Assembly: GCA_029817715.1 (NCBI GenBank)
Contig: JARUPY010000492.1
Coordinates: forward strand, 62,001-126,000
Direction of reading: 5' to 3'
Source of the DNA: Melastoma dodecandrum
Taxonomy: Eukaryota; Streptophyta; Magnoliopsida; Myrtales; Melastomataceae
DNA length: 64,000 nt
In this document: piece by piece, positions 1-8,937 of the stretch
Layout: every line of letters begins with the position of its first letter
Numbering within the stretch: position 1 is the stretch's first letter
Program-made: the position numbers and the translations under genes
Notes under the pieces: generated by a model
Seen by the model: only the letters and a program-made list of their open reading frames with translations
Told to the model about the DNA's origin: nothing
Database searches by the model: none

Positions 1-424
1 GTACGATATCCCCAGTGGCGGGAACGCCTCGACCAGGCACTTCTCTATGTTCTCCGAGATGAGCCCAGGCACGTCCTTCAGGAGGTGTAAGGTAAGCACC
101 ACCTCCCTCAGGTGCCCGTTGATGGCCCCGTCGCTGTCGGGGAGGATGGTCTGTTCGGCAAAGACGAGCTCGAACATTGGGTTCTCAGTCCCTGGGATGG
201 GGTCGGATCCCACAATGACGGCTGCCGCGCCGTCGCCGAACAGGGCGTTGCCCACGAGGTTGTCTAGTCGAGTGTCACTGGGGCCACGAAAGGTGAATGC
301 AGTGTTCTCAGAGCAGACAACGAGGACACGGGATCCCCTGTTGTTCCCGGCGAGGTTCCCGGCGAGGACAGTGCCCCCTGCGAAGCAGCCTTGCATGTAC
401 ATCATGAGGCGAAGGACCCTGTGA
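1..424 (-). pseudogene. Type III polyketide synthase (chalcone/stilbene synthase-like) fragment
   Basis: Read on the minus strand, this stretch encodes the middle of a chalcone/stilbene synthase-type enzyme, which condenses a CoA starter with malonyl-CoA units in the cytosol. The nucleophilic cysteine motif QGCFAGG, the [15 protein letters not shown] segment, [20 protein letters not shown] and [20 protein letters not shown] are all visible. The histidine and asparagine of the catalytic triad would lie beyond the left edge. The N-terminal half is missing: coding similarity stops at RVLRLMM near 424, where a repeat also found at 59640-62460 begins. About four residues are missing after GGTVL compared with typical family members, and MYMQGC replaces the usual YQQGC. 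By recalled alfalfa CHS numbering, the Val196 and Phe265 positions appear as Phe and Leu. A truncated gene is most likely; a real intron junction at 424 is less likely because no acceptor context supports it. Confidence 0.75.
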
Positions 425-1000
425 CCATGTGATGATTGCATATACATTAAACAATGATTTATTCTTTTATTTCAGTACTCGATAATTGAAGAGAGGAATC
501 ATTCCTAGTCTTTCTTTATCGATAATTGGATACAATAAATCCTTTGAAATTTAAAATTGCATTTACAAGCCCAAGGCCGGCTTACTCTTACTTTGGCCAA
601 ATTCGGTGACTGTATTTGTATTTGATGATTTCACCATGACCCCTCCAAATCTCAAACAAACTATGAAAGAAATTAACGTCACGTGGATTTTCACTCTAAA
701 ACCAATTAGTTGAAGTAAATTTCTTTCCGACTCTAGACTTGAGTTTGCCCCATTTTAATGGCAACCCTTTTAACATTTATTTTTCATTGTCGATAATTGG
801 ATACAATAAATAATATATACTTTAAAATTTTAAAATTCATTAATGAAATGTTTGTGTTTGGATTAGTTGTCAATCTTGTTTGTTAGAGCAGGAATTAATA
901 ATTAATAATTTTATTTTATTTTTATTTTTTTCTGAGATTAGGTCAGGTTCACATTACCATCCTCCCCACAAACAAACATAAATGAGTTTGTTAGACTTTG
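421..1000. repeat. Truncated copy of the 0.9 kb repeat unit
   Basis: This stretch matches the units at 59640-62460. Shared anchors include the GCATATACATTAAACAATGA string, the CCCAAGGCCGGCTTACTC block, the TTCACCATGACCCCTCC block and the CACAAACAAACA block near the end. About 150 bases present in the other copies (for example 59940-60070) are missing here after position 680. It begins exactly where the polyketide synthase fragment ends. Confidence 0.85.
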
Positions 1001-1039
1001 TTTCGTCGGTGCATCTTTTTCCGCAGGAATCAAAAGATT

Positions 1040-2540
1040 GATGACACTGCAATAAGTCTTTGGCTTGAAGCTTTGCCACCCTCGCTTTTATCATAGAAGT
1101 TCTGTACCATTCGTGTGAGGAGCTCTTGTAACTGTCCACGAGACAAAGGACGTAAAAGAAACAACTCTTGTAATTTCGCTTCGCTTGATGAAGAGAGTAA
1201 TGACTGTGAGATTCTCCCTTTTCATGTGTATTGTCGGTGTTCATTGCCCCAGTTGATTCCTTGGGGATACAAAGAAGTTTGCTGGCGAAAGTTGTTCTGA
1301 AGTTCTGGTTTGAAGCTTTATTGTTTGCCTAAGGCGCTCATGTAACGCTTTCATTTAATTTGTCGTCTTGTTGATGAAATATTGTTTTCAAGCTTTGATT
1401 CGGAAGTTGTCTTGATTGTCATGATAAGACGTTGTTGTACTTACATGTAACAAGGTCAAAAACAAGTAGGCTTGTGTGACTTGTTTTTTATTAAGAATTA
1501 TTGAGGAGTATACTCCCTTCATGTATGTCGTTGTTTTGGCAACGAAGGCTGTTCAAGATCCGGGCTCGAAACTTTTCTATCTTGCCACCTTCGTCTTCTC
1601 GTCTGCCTCGGTTGTTTACGTGCCTATAAGACAAGCCGAAGGACAAAACAAATAAGTTCATGTAACTTATTTTGCAAATAAAACGTTTGTTAAAAAACAT
1701 ATACCCCCTTTCATGTTATTTGCCGTTTTGTCAACTAAGAGTTATCCAAGACTACTTAGTCTTGTCCCAGGATAGCTTGGAGATATGCCTCAGGATCGCT
1801 CGGAGATATGTCCATGGTCACTCGGAGATTTGCCCCAGGATCGATCAGGGATTTATCCCGGGATCGCTCGGAGATTTGCCCCAGGATTGTTCTCGTCTTG
1901 TCGTCGTCGTTATTTTTGCCAATGAATGCTGTTTCGCAACTTTGGCTTCAAACTTTTCCACCCTGCCGCCCTCACGTACGTCGCCTGTCTAGGATGTTCA
2001 TGTCCTATAAGACAAGCTGAAGGGCAAAACAAGTAAGCTCATGTAACCTGTTTTGTGAAAAAAGCATTCGTTAAGGAACAAATACTCCCTTTTATGTGTT
2101 TTGTTGTCTTGAAAACGAAGATTTCTCCAAGATTGCTTGAAGTTTTGTCCCAATATTGCTTGCAGTTTACCATCCTACCACCCGCGCTTGTTGTTGTCTG
2201 CTTAGGATGTTCCTGTACCTATGAGATCAACATAGGGCAAGAAACATATAAACTCATATAACATGTCTTTTTTAAAAGAAAGTTTTAACTTGGCAACGAA
2301 TACTTCCTTTCATGTTGTTCCATTGTTTTGTCGACAAAGAAGAATATTTTGAAACTTTGGCTGAAAACTGTTTCAACGTTTTGGCTCGAAACTTTACCAC
2401 CCTGCAACCCACGCATTCGTCAACATGCGACAAGGGCTAAAACAAGTGAGCTCATATAACTTATTATTGCAAGGAAGTATTGATCAAGGAACATATACTC
2501 CCTTTCATGTGTTGTAATGTCAAAGAGTGTCTGCGTTGAG
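1040..2540. repeat. Diverged tandem repeats, about 200 bp period
   Basis: Several diverged units follow each other. Each has a phrase like AAACTTTNCCACCCTGCC (1070, 1570, 1950, 2165, 2390), then an ACAAGC-GAAGG-CAAAACAAGTAAG-TCATGTAAC block (1450, 1635, 2015, 2230, 2425), then an ATACTCCCTTTCATGT block (1510, 1700, 2085, 2300, 2495). No long open frame survives. The origin is unknown; a tandem-repeat-bearing retroelement end is one possibility. Confidence 0.6.
1766..1888. repeat. Minisatellite, about 23 bp unit
   Basis: Five to six imperfect copies of a 22-24 bp unit close to CCCAGGATCGCTCGGAGATT run head to tail. They lie inside one unit of the larger degenerate repeat array and make that unit longer than its neighbours. 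Confidence 0.8.
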
Positions 2541-2892
2541 TGCTTGTGGCAGTTCTTCTCAGTTATAGTGGTTGCTTTCTAGAAAAAGCATGCTTGATAG
2601 CGAGCGCCTCCTTAGTAGTTTGAAGAGAAATATCTTTTGAAATTGTTGGTGTTTGACATGATCTATTTGAGAATGTTGTCACCAAGTCGATTATCCTTGG
2701 ATGTGCATTGTTGATTGCCCATTGAGGTGAGTCTGGGAGGGTAACTGTCCTCTCAGGTGGTGGGCCTTCTCCTTGGGACGAGCTCCAGAGAGTCAATAAT
2801 TGAATTTCTGCTAGATTGATTACTTAGGTACCGTGGATGAGCATGATGGGAGTTGCCCCAATCCGAGTCCATGTCATCGTTGTACTGATCGA

Positions 2893-3306
2893 TGATTTGG
2901 AGATTTACGATGAGGCTATGAACAGGTGGAGTAAAAATATTGTACTCTTTTTTCCTTGACCACGGTTTTTTCCCATGTGGTTTTTTGGGTAAGGTTTTTA
3001 ACGAGGCAATATCATGATGGACATTCAATGGGGAATTTTATGAATATTTGTAAATACCATTATGACTCTAAGTAGTAACTGTCGACACTCTTCGCCCGCC
3101 GAGACTTTTCATCTACCAAAGACCTTGCATATACCGAGACCCTTCATCTACCGAAACGTTTCGTTTGGTTATACTATAAAAGGAGGGTTTTGTAAGAAGT
3201 ATTTTGTACCTTCGATCGAAATCAATAAAGAAACTATTTCCCCCTTTCTATGTTCTTTCTCTTGTGTATTTTCTCAACCTTCTTCCTTCTTGTTTTGTTG
3301 CTTTAC
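2893..3306 (+). mobile_element. Ty1/copia 3' end with LTR (NLR-A side)
   Basis: Positions 2893-3035 carry the end of a copia internal region: GGAGATTTACGATGAGGC, then the TTTTTTCCCATGTGG and AAGGTTTTTAACGAGGCA strings common just upstream of the 3' LTR in plant copia elements. The LTR itself is about 3036-3306. It has a TATA box (ACTATAAAAGG near 3168) and an AATCAATAAA poly(A)-type signal, and it ends near TTTACA. It matches the LTR at 52287-52552. No pol sequence remains on this side, so it is a remnant. Confidence 0.75.
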
Positions 3307-3461
3307 AATAATGATAATTTTCTCATTTGGTATTGTTTAAACGTACAAGAAACATTTAAATATATTAGAATAATATACTTTTAGATTGACAAAATTGTGC
3401 ATATAAATCGGCATCCCTCAGATACCACCAACCTCTGACGAAGGATGACACAATACCAACA

Positions 3462-3590
3462 GGTTGCTTCGGTGGATATGGCCAGCTGTTAAGAAATCCA
3501 TGCTGCTGTCGACACGATGATTTTGATCCTGGTAATGACAGAGTCTATGGATGTGGCCTTTGCACGAAAATGAGATTTCCTTTATTAACA
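3462..3590 (+). pseudogene. Truncated cysteine-rich peptide gene fragment (copy A')
   Basis: The stretch resembles the 5' part of the peptide genes at 3690 and 53922: a GGATATGGC-GTTAAGAAAT leader, an ATG followed by CTGCTGTCGACA, and the signal-peptide end encoding SMDVAFA. A one-base shift breaks the frame and similarity stops right after the predicted cleavage region. It is paired with 52595-52720, so it predates the duplication. Confidence 0.55.
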
Positions 3591-3689
3591 ATATAATTTT
3601 CTTAATTTAAATAATATCTAATCCTGCGCCTTTCAGACACTGACATCTCACAAAGAAAGCCACAATACAAACATATCTCTTCCGTAGAT

Positions 3690-4166
3690 ATGGCTGTTAA
3701 ATAAATCGATAGTAGCGTCGACGTTGTTCATGATTGCGATTCTGGCGACGATGCACTATGTCGATGTGGCCTTCCCAGGAGACTGGGAGCGAAGATGTCA
3801 CTTCAAATGTGTGGATCGTAAAGGAAGTGCCTATGAATCCTGCTACAATAGATGTGTACGCGCCAGATGCAAGATGCCAACCCTGGATCTCGATTCTTCT
3901 TATGTTCCAGTTTCTGATACGAAGATCCAGTGTGGAGGGGAATGCATTTCTTCTAAATGCATGAACGGTTGCACCGGGACGCTGCAATATTCCCAAAAAA
4001 GAAAATCATGAATGGCCAAATTCGTGTCATTTTGAAGCTTGCACTTTGTTTTCGCCGGACGATTTTAAAGTCTTTCTTTGGCTCTTGTTTCGCAGATGCT
4101 GAGAAGACCCATGATTGCGTCAACTCCTACATTACTAATTGCGATATGATTCACCAGAAGAACTAG
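3690..4166 (+). pseudogene. Cysteine-rich secreted peptide gene, copy A (decayed)
   Basis: This is the partner of the gene at 53922. The region encodes a signal-peptide-like segment (MIAILATMHYVDVAF), then a cysteine-rich stretch with RRCHFKC, ESCYNRCVRARCKMP and later CGGECISSKCMNGC. A second exon may lie at 4094-4166 (after TTTCGCAG), encoding two more cysteines in HDCVNSYITNC and a stop. The start codon used by the other copy is changed here (ATGCTA to ATAGTA), leaving a later ATG at 3730 and a shortened signal peptide. The first cysteine of the mature peptide is tryptophan (GDWERRC). The CX3CX3C pairs resemble small antimicrobial or signalling peptides such as thionin-like or hairpinin-like families, but I cannot assign a family. 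It is probably non-functional. Confidence 0.55.
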
Positions 4167-4169
4167 TGA

Positions 4170-4985
4170 ATTGTTGTGCAATATCTATGTTTCAAAATAA
4201 AACTTCGCCCGAGACTGAGTAATATCATCAATGTTTTGTTATAATACCACCTCGTTGAGCCCCCCTTACTGCATCGACGTTTCTATCGATGTTAGTGTTC
4301 AAGCAATCATTTTCCCTCGCTTTTCTCACTTTTTCACCATTTATTCTTCTTCTTCTTGTAAACTTTGTATTCAAGCATCAACGTTTGTTAGTGTTCCTCA
4401 TCTTTATTCGTTTGTTATCACATTTGTGTTCATTTCATCGGCGAGCACATTTTTATCGAAGTTCATTTTTCAAATCATTAAGAATGAGAGAGTTACATAT
4501 AACCAAACAAACGAATAACTTTAAAAGTCATGCACGTTAAATATATTTATTCGAAACAAACCACACCTCTAATCAAAGACGTAAACCACACCCTCGTAAA
4601 AATGGAGGATCTAATCCATACATGACAACAAATCCCTTTTGGCATCCTTCACCAATCAAAATTGTCCAACCGAAATCAAAATTGCAAGTGTCACAAACAA
4701 AATATTAAGCCAAGCACCAAACATTTGTATCAATGTCATTCGACAAGGTTAAGCATAATTATTAATGAATTAGAAGAAAATTAAGTCATGAGAGAAAAAT
4801 CTTCCAAAATTGAGTTATTAAGCTATTGATAACAAGTAATAACGAGCTTGATTTGGGTGAAATATTCTCATAATTTCTTAAACATGAGGAAACGACAATA
4901 AAACATTCCTTTGCTCCATCATCCGTCATATGTTCCTGTAATTAATTTCAATTCGTGGGATGAGTCGGACCCCTTCCTGCATTTC
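4170..4985. other. Gene-free 3' flank of NLR-A
   Basis: I see no gene here. The sequence is AT-rich, and much of 4560-4985 matches 55080-55500. The last part (about 4915-4989) is the former coding end of the NLR, now behind the frameshift-created stop. Confidence 0.6.
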
Positions 4986-4989
4986 TCCG

Positions 4990-7900
4990 TCAACAGCGGA
5001 CACCCAGAAATGCAGAGATTTTCCAGGGAGTCAGGAGTCCGTCCTCCGGCAACCACCTCATCCACTCACAATAATAAATCCCCAAATATTGAAGGGAGGT
5101 GAGGTGGTGTCTGAGTCCCCCACCCATCCTCTCTAACTTCTCCATTTCCCTTATAATCAATTCAACGAGGGATGAAGGGAGGATGCCACTCCATTCTGCA
5201 TCTGAACGAGGAGGAGGAAACACTTCCATCTCATCCATCCATTCCATCCTTCCCTCAATTCTCAATACTCGTAAGGCGGTGAGATCCCTCAACCCCCACT
5301 CCTCAATTGGTTGATTCAGCTTTTTGCATCCCACAATGGCAAGCGATTCTAGATACGGAGGCAATCCTCCTCTAGGTAGGCTTGTGATGCCTTCACAGTA
5401 TTGAACAGATAGTTGCTTGAGGGATGAGAGGCGATGCATGTCTTGAGGCAAATTATTCACATTTGGACAGCTGTCAAGCTTAAAACTGGACAAGTTACAG
5501 GGGAGATCGGGGAATCTCGTGATACCTTGGCAGTCTCGAATTGATAGTTTCTTGAGAGAGGTGACGCGATGCATGTCTTGAGGCAATGACTTCACTTTTG
5601 GACAATAGTAAAGCCAAAAACTGGACAGGTTGCAGGGGAGTGTAGGGAATACGTCCATCTCTAATTCCCGAGAATTAGAGATGGAGAGGCCGGAGAGGGC
5701 GGACAGGTGTTGCAAGCTGTCAGTCAAAGTCGTGAGGCTTGTGCAATCCCATATAACCAATTCCCGCAGAGACTGAGAGACGGGACTACCTTTAGGAGCT
5801 ATATCCCTTATCGACACGAGTCCCTTGAGATCCCTTAGGGTAAGCTCCTCGAGAGAACCCGGAAGTTCAAATAGAGACTGTGGGAGGCTCTGACAGTTGT
5901 AAAGCCCAAGTTTTCTCAACGAAACAGGCAGTCCCTCGCTTGGGAAGGAAGATAGCTTCTTGCAATCAAGAATACTCATCTCTTTCAGAGATGAAAGCCC
6001 AGATAAATCCTCAGGCAGCCTCTCTATATTTCCACAAAATGATATTTCTAGTTCCTTCAGCTTAGGGGGCAGTAGTTCCCAGCCATCCCCGGCTACGAAT
6101 GACTTAAATTGAGGACAATCATCGATCCTCATCTCTTCCAGTGAAACCCAAGAGGTCTGGAATCTCCTGTCAAAGTGAACAAGCTGGGGAATGTTTTTAA
6201 TTACCATCTTGGTCATGGATGTAAGGCCAGCCAGACAATTCAACATTTCCCCATCGCAACCATCAATATAAATCTCGACAAGAGATGGAAGGCTAAGACT
6301 GCACCCTCCTTTCAGTTTGTGACAATACAACACCTGCAATTGGCGGAGACAGGGTAATGGATGATCTCTTTCATTGTCTCCATGGAACAACCACTTCTCC
6401 CAAGATTGCATGTGTTCGAAGCTCAAACTCCTCAGTTTCGGAAAATATGGCTTTTTGGTCCCGTAAAACTCGGCACCTATCGAAGAGACTGAATCAAGAC
6501 CGCTTATGTCCAAACTTTCAAGGGAGGGAAGTTGTCCCAAGGGAGGCAGCGAATCTACACTTCCACAGTCTGCAAGGGTTATCCTAACGACATATTTCAA
6601 ACGGAGAGGATTATCAAACCAGGATGGGAATCGTTTTCCCCCATATTCACTTATAGTGAGGGACTCAATATTTTCCGAGGGTTGCAAATGTTGGAGGAGG
6701 AGCTCAAATTGATGGTCATTTTCCCTTGAAACTCCAGAACATGATCCCTCGTCGAGGCTTAAGTCCAGAATCCCTTCCTTTCCAGGTAGATTGGCAACAC
6801 TTGCATCCTTAATGTCATCTACGGCCAGCAAGTTACTTATCTTCAATCCTCGCTGAAGGCACTTGAGGGGTCCCAGTTGCTTCAAGTCTCGACCGACTTC
6901 TTTACCTACAACAAAGTCGGAAAGTATTTCCAGATTGGTCAGATCACCGATATGTGGCGGTATCTTCAGCGAACGATTTGTGCCTGTTATGTCAAGGTGG
7001 AGAAGTTTGGTCAGCTTGTGGATGTTCTCAGGCAACTCTTTCAGCTCACGACACTCTCGAAGTAGTAGAGATTGCAACTCGACCAAGTCACAAATTGACT
7101 CTGGTAGCACTTGGATTGTTGTGTGAGAAAGGTCGATGCAACGTAAAAGCTTCAACTCTCCAATTCGGTCGGGAAGCTCGCTGACTCGAAAGCCACGTAA
7201 GGACAACATCCGTAGTTTCTTCATATTGATTATCAAGTCACATATCACCTCCCCTGAGACGAAGACATTTGGCTCTCTGAATGTTGAAATTTGGAAAGCC
7301 GAAAACGTTCTTAACTTCTTCATTTCGCGATACACAATAAATCTCTTTGAATGAAGGCTTTCAAAACGTTGTGCGACCATTGAAGCATGGCGCACTTTGC
7401 CCGGTGACTTCCCATGACAGCTGGAACCATCTTTATACACATCGGAGCAGAAGTATGAGCCATCATCGATCAACTTTGCGAGGTCATTGACCAAATCATG
7501 CATCGAATAATAAGACTCATCATCCCTCACTTTCTGAAAAAGAGAGACGGCTTCTAACCATTGGAGATTTTCCATCCCCCGGGTCCCTCTTTGTAGCAAA
7601 CCATGTATGATCCATAGTCGAATTACCTCGTCCTGGTCGAACATGTAATCCTTTGGGAATACCGCGCAAGCCGTGAAGCATCTCCTCAAGTGGACGGGGA
7701 GGTGGAGGTAACTTAACTTCAATGCAGGTGGAATGTTTCCCTCTTTACTCCAAATATCGTGAGTTAATAATCCCTTCCATTTCTTATCATCAATTTCGAA
7801 GCGAAGGAGTCTTCCAATCATCTTCACAGAAAGAGGCAACCCTTTGCACTTTTCCGCTAATTGAACTGCAATATCATGAAGAAGAGGGTGCTGTTCAAAG

Positions 7901-8937
7901 TTTTTCTCATCGAGAGAGTGATAGGCAAGCAGAGATACACAATCCTCCAATGGCAGCAAGTCCAACCTCATCGGATGACGGTCTCCGACAGATTTGGCGA
8001 CCTGGAGGCTTCTTGTAGTGATCAATATCCTACTTCCATTACTCCCAGAATATAAGGGCTTAACCAGTGATTCGAGCTCATTATAGTCATCGTTCCAGAC
8101 ATCATCCAACACAATGAGAAACTTTTTCCCAGAAAGTTTTTCTTTTAGAGAATTCTGGAGCAGATTCAGGTCCTTCCCCACACTGGACGAAGCCGGCGCA
8201 ACGTGATCTAGGATGCTCTTTGTGATGGAGGCCAAGTCAAAGGCATCAGAAACACAAGCCCAGGCTTTGACTTCAAATCCTGCTTTGTGGTATAGCTCCT
8301 GTGCCAGGGTAGTTTTACCGAGTCCGCCCATCCCCACTATTGAAACGACGGTAAAGGGTCGGAAGGAGTCGCTGGTTTCTTCGGATCCGGCCAATCGAGC
8401 AAGCAGCTCCTTGATTTGCTTCTCCCTGCCAACGAATTTGGGCTCAGGCAAGGAAGTGGTGATGATATGAGGTCTGTCGATGTGAGGCACGCTCCTCAAA
8501 TTCTGAACTAATCCGAGGATGGGAATGCTGCTGCAGATTTCTTCTAATCTTCCGCTCACCTCCTCGATCTCGTTGGCCATGTGATGATCCGAGAACAGAG
8601 TGCACGGGCTGAACCGAGAGCAGCAAGCGATCAGGCAGTAAGGAAGCTTAGTCGACCGCGACAAGGCCTGTACCTTTGTTGTCTCCCTCTTGGCCTCAAC
8701 AGAGAACTCCTCGAGCAGATCTTCCATGTCGTAGGTAACATCCCTGAGGTCAGAGAGCCACGTGGCTGTAGCAGTGTCGCCGTTCATCTGCTTTTCCTCA
8801 GCAGAATCCAGCACGGCTCGTATGGTCCGAAGCTTCCCACCCCATGTCTTGAGCTTGTCCGAGATTCCGTTGATCCGGGCATACTCGGCGAGGAGGCGAG
8901 AGCCGATCAGGTTGAGGACAGGGGAAAGGAAATCCAT
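4990..8937 (-). CDS. CC-NB-ARC-LRR disease resistance protein, NLR-A
   Basis: Single-exon NLR of 1,315 residues, predicted to sense pathogen effectors inside the cell. An Rx-type coiled coil spans about residues 1-150, with an EDVID-like DMEDLLEEF at 70-78. The NB-ARC domain follows: P-loop GMGGLGKTT (202-210), RNBS-A FEVKAWACVSD, kinase-2 KKFLIVLDDVW (271-281), RNBS-B GSRILITTRS, GLPL (366-369), RNBS-D CFTACAVFPKDYMF and MHD (479-481). LRRs run from about 560 to the end and place it with the R13/RPP13L1-like class of large CNLs. The start is the ATG at 8937, which opens MDFLSPVL as in NLR-B. Compared with NLR-B it lacks about seven residues just before the MHD region. A one-base deletion near 5034-5041 shifts the last LRR and ends the protein about 50 residues early with TPWKISAF. 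All NB-ARC motifs are intact, so it may still be active. Confidence 0.95.
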   Translation of the reverse strand: MDFLSPVLNLIGSRLLAEYARINGISDKLKTWGGKLRTIRAVLDSAEEKQMNGDTATATWLSDLRDVTYDMEDLLEEFSVEAKRETTKVQALSRSTKLPYCLIACCSRFSPCTLFSDHHMANEIEEVSGRLEEICSSIPILGLVQNLRSVPHIDRPHIITTSLPEPKFVGREKQIKELLARLAGSEETSDSFRPFTVVSIVGMGGLGKTTLAQELYHKAGFEVKAWACVSDAFDLASITKSILDHVAPASSSVGKDLNLLQNSLKEKLSGKKFLIVLDDVWNDDYNELESLVKPLYSGSNGSRILITTRSLQVAKSVGDRHPMRLDLLPLEDCVSLLAYHSLDEKNFEQHPLLHDIAVQLAEKCKGLPLSVKMIGRLLRFEIDDKKWKGLLTHDIWSKEGNIPPALKLSYLHLPVHLRRCFTACAVFPKDYMFDQDEVIRLWIIHGLLQRGTRGMENLQWLEAVSLFQKVRDDESYYSMHDLVNDLAKLIDDGSYFCSDVYKDGSSCHGKSPGKVRHASMVAQRFESLHSKRFIVYREMKKLRTFSAFQISTFREPNVFVSGEVICDLIINMKKLRMLSLRGFRVSELPDRIGELKLLRCIDLSHTTIQVLPESICDLVELQSLLLRECRELKELPENIHKLTKLLHLDITGTNRSLKIPPHIGDLTNLEILSDFVVGKEVGRDLKQLGPLKCLQRGLKISNLLAVDDIKDASVANLPGKEGILDLSLDEGSCSGVSRENDHQFELLLQHLQPSENIESLTISEYGGKRFPSWFDNPLRLKYVVRITLADCGSVDSLPPLGQLPSLESLDISGLDSVSSIGAEFYGTKKPYFPKLRSLSFEHMQSWEKWLFHGDNERDHPLPCLRQLQVLYCHKLKGGCSLSLPSLVEIYIDGCDGEMLNCLAGLTSMTKMVIKNIPQLVHFDRRFQTSWVSLEEMRIDDCPQFKSFVAGDGWELLPPKLKELEISFCGNIERLPEDLSGLSSLKEMSILDCKKLSSFPSEGLPVSLRKLGLYNCQSLPQSLFELPGSLEELTLRDLKGLVSIRDIAPKGSPVSQSLRELVIWDCTSLTTLTDSLQHLSALSGLSISNSRELEMDVFPTLPCNLSSFWLYYCPKVKSLPQDMHRVTSLKKLSIRDCQGITRFPDLPCNLSSFKLDSCPNVNNLPQDMHRLSSLKQLSVQYCEGITSLPRGGLPPYLESLAIVGCKKLNQPIEEWGLRDLTALRVLRIEGRMEWMDEMEVFPPPRSDAEWSGILPSSLVELIIREMEKLERMGGGLRHHLTSLQYLGIYYCEWMRWLPEDGLLTPWKISAFLGVRC

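Larger units (their letters stand above)
3460..8937. repeat. Segmental duplication, copy A (peptide genes + NLR-A)
   Basis: This block is collinear with 52595-59468: truncated peptide gene, peptide gene, 3' flank (for example GGATCTAATCCATACATGACAACAAAT at 4605 and 55100), then the NLR. Copy A lacks about 1 kb found in copy B between the two peptide-gene pieces (near 52810-53830). It keeps about 190 bases lost from copy B inside the second peptide gene. The match stops at the NLR start codons; upstream flanks differ. The matching copia LTRs just to the left (3036 and 52287) extend the synteny. Confidence 0.85.

Noticed and set aside
2563..2796. 77-codon minus-strand frame near the copia LTR
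   Set aside because: Could be retroelement gag debris, but no motif confirms it.
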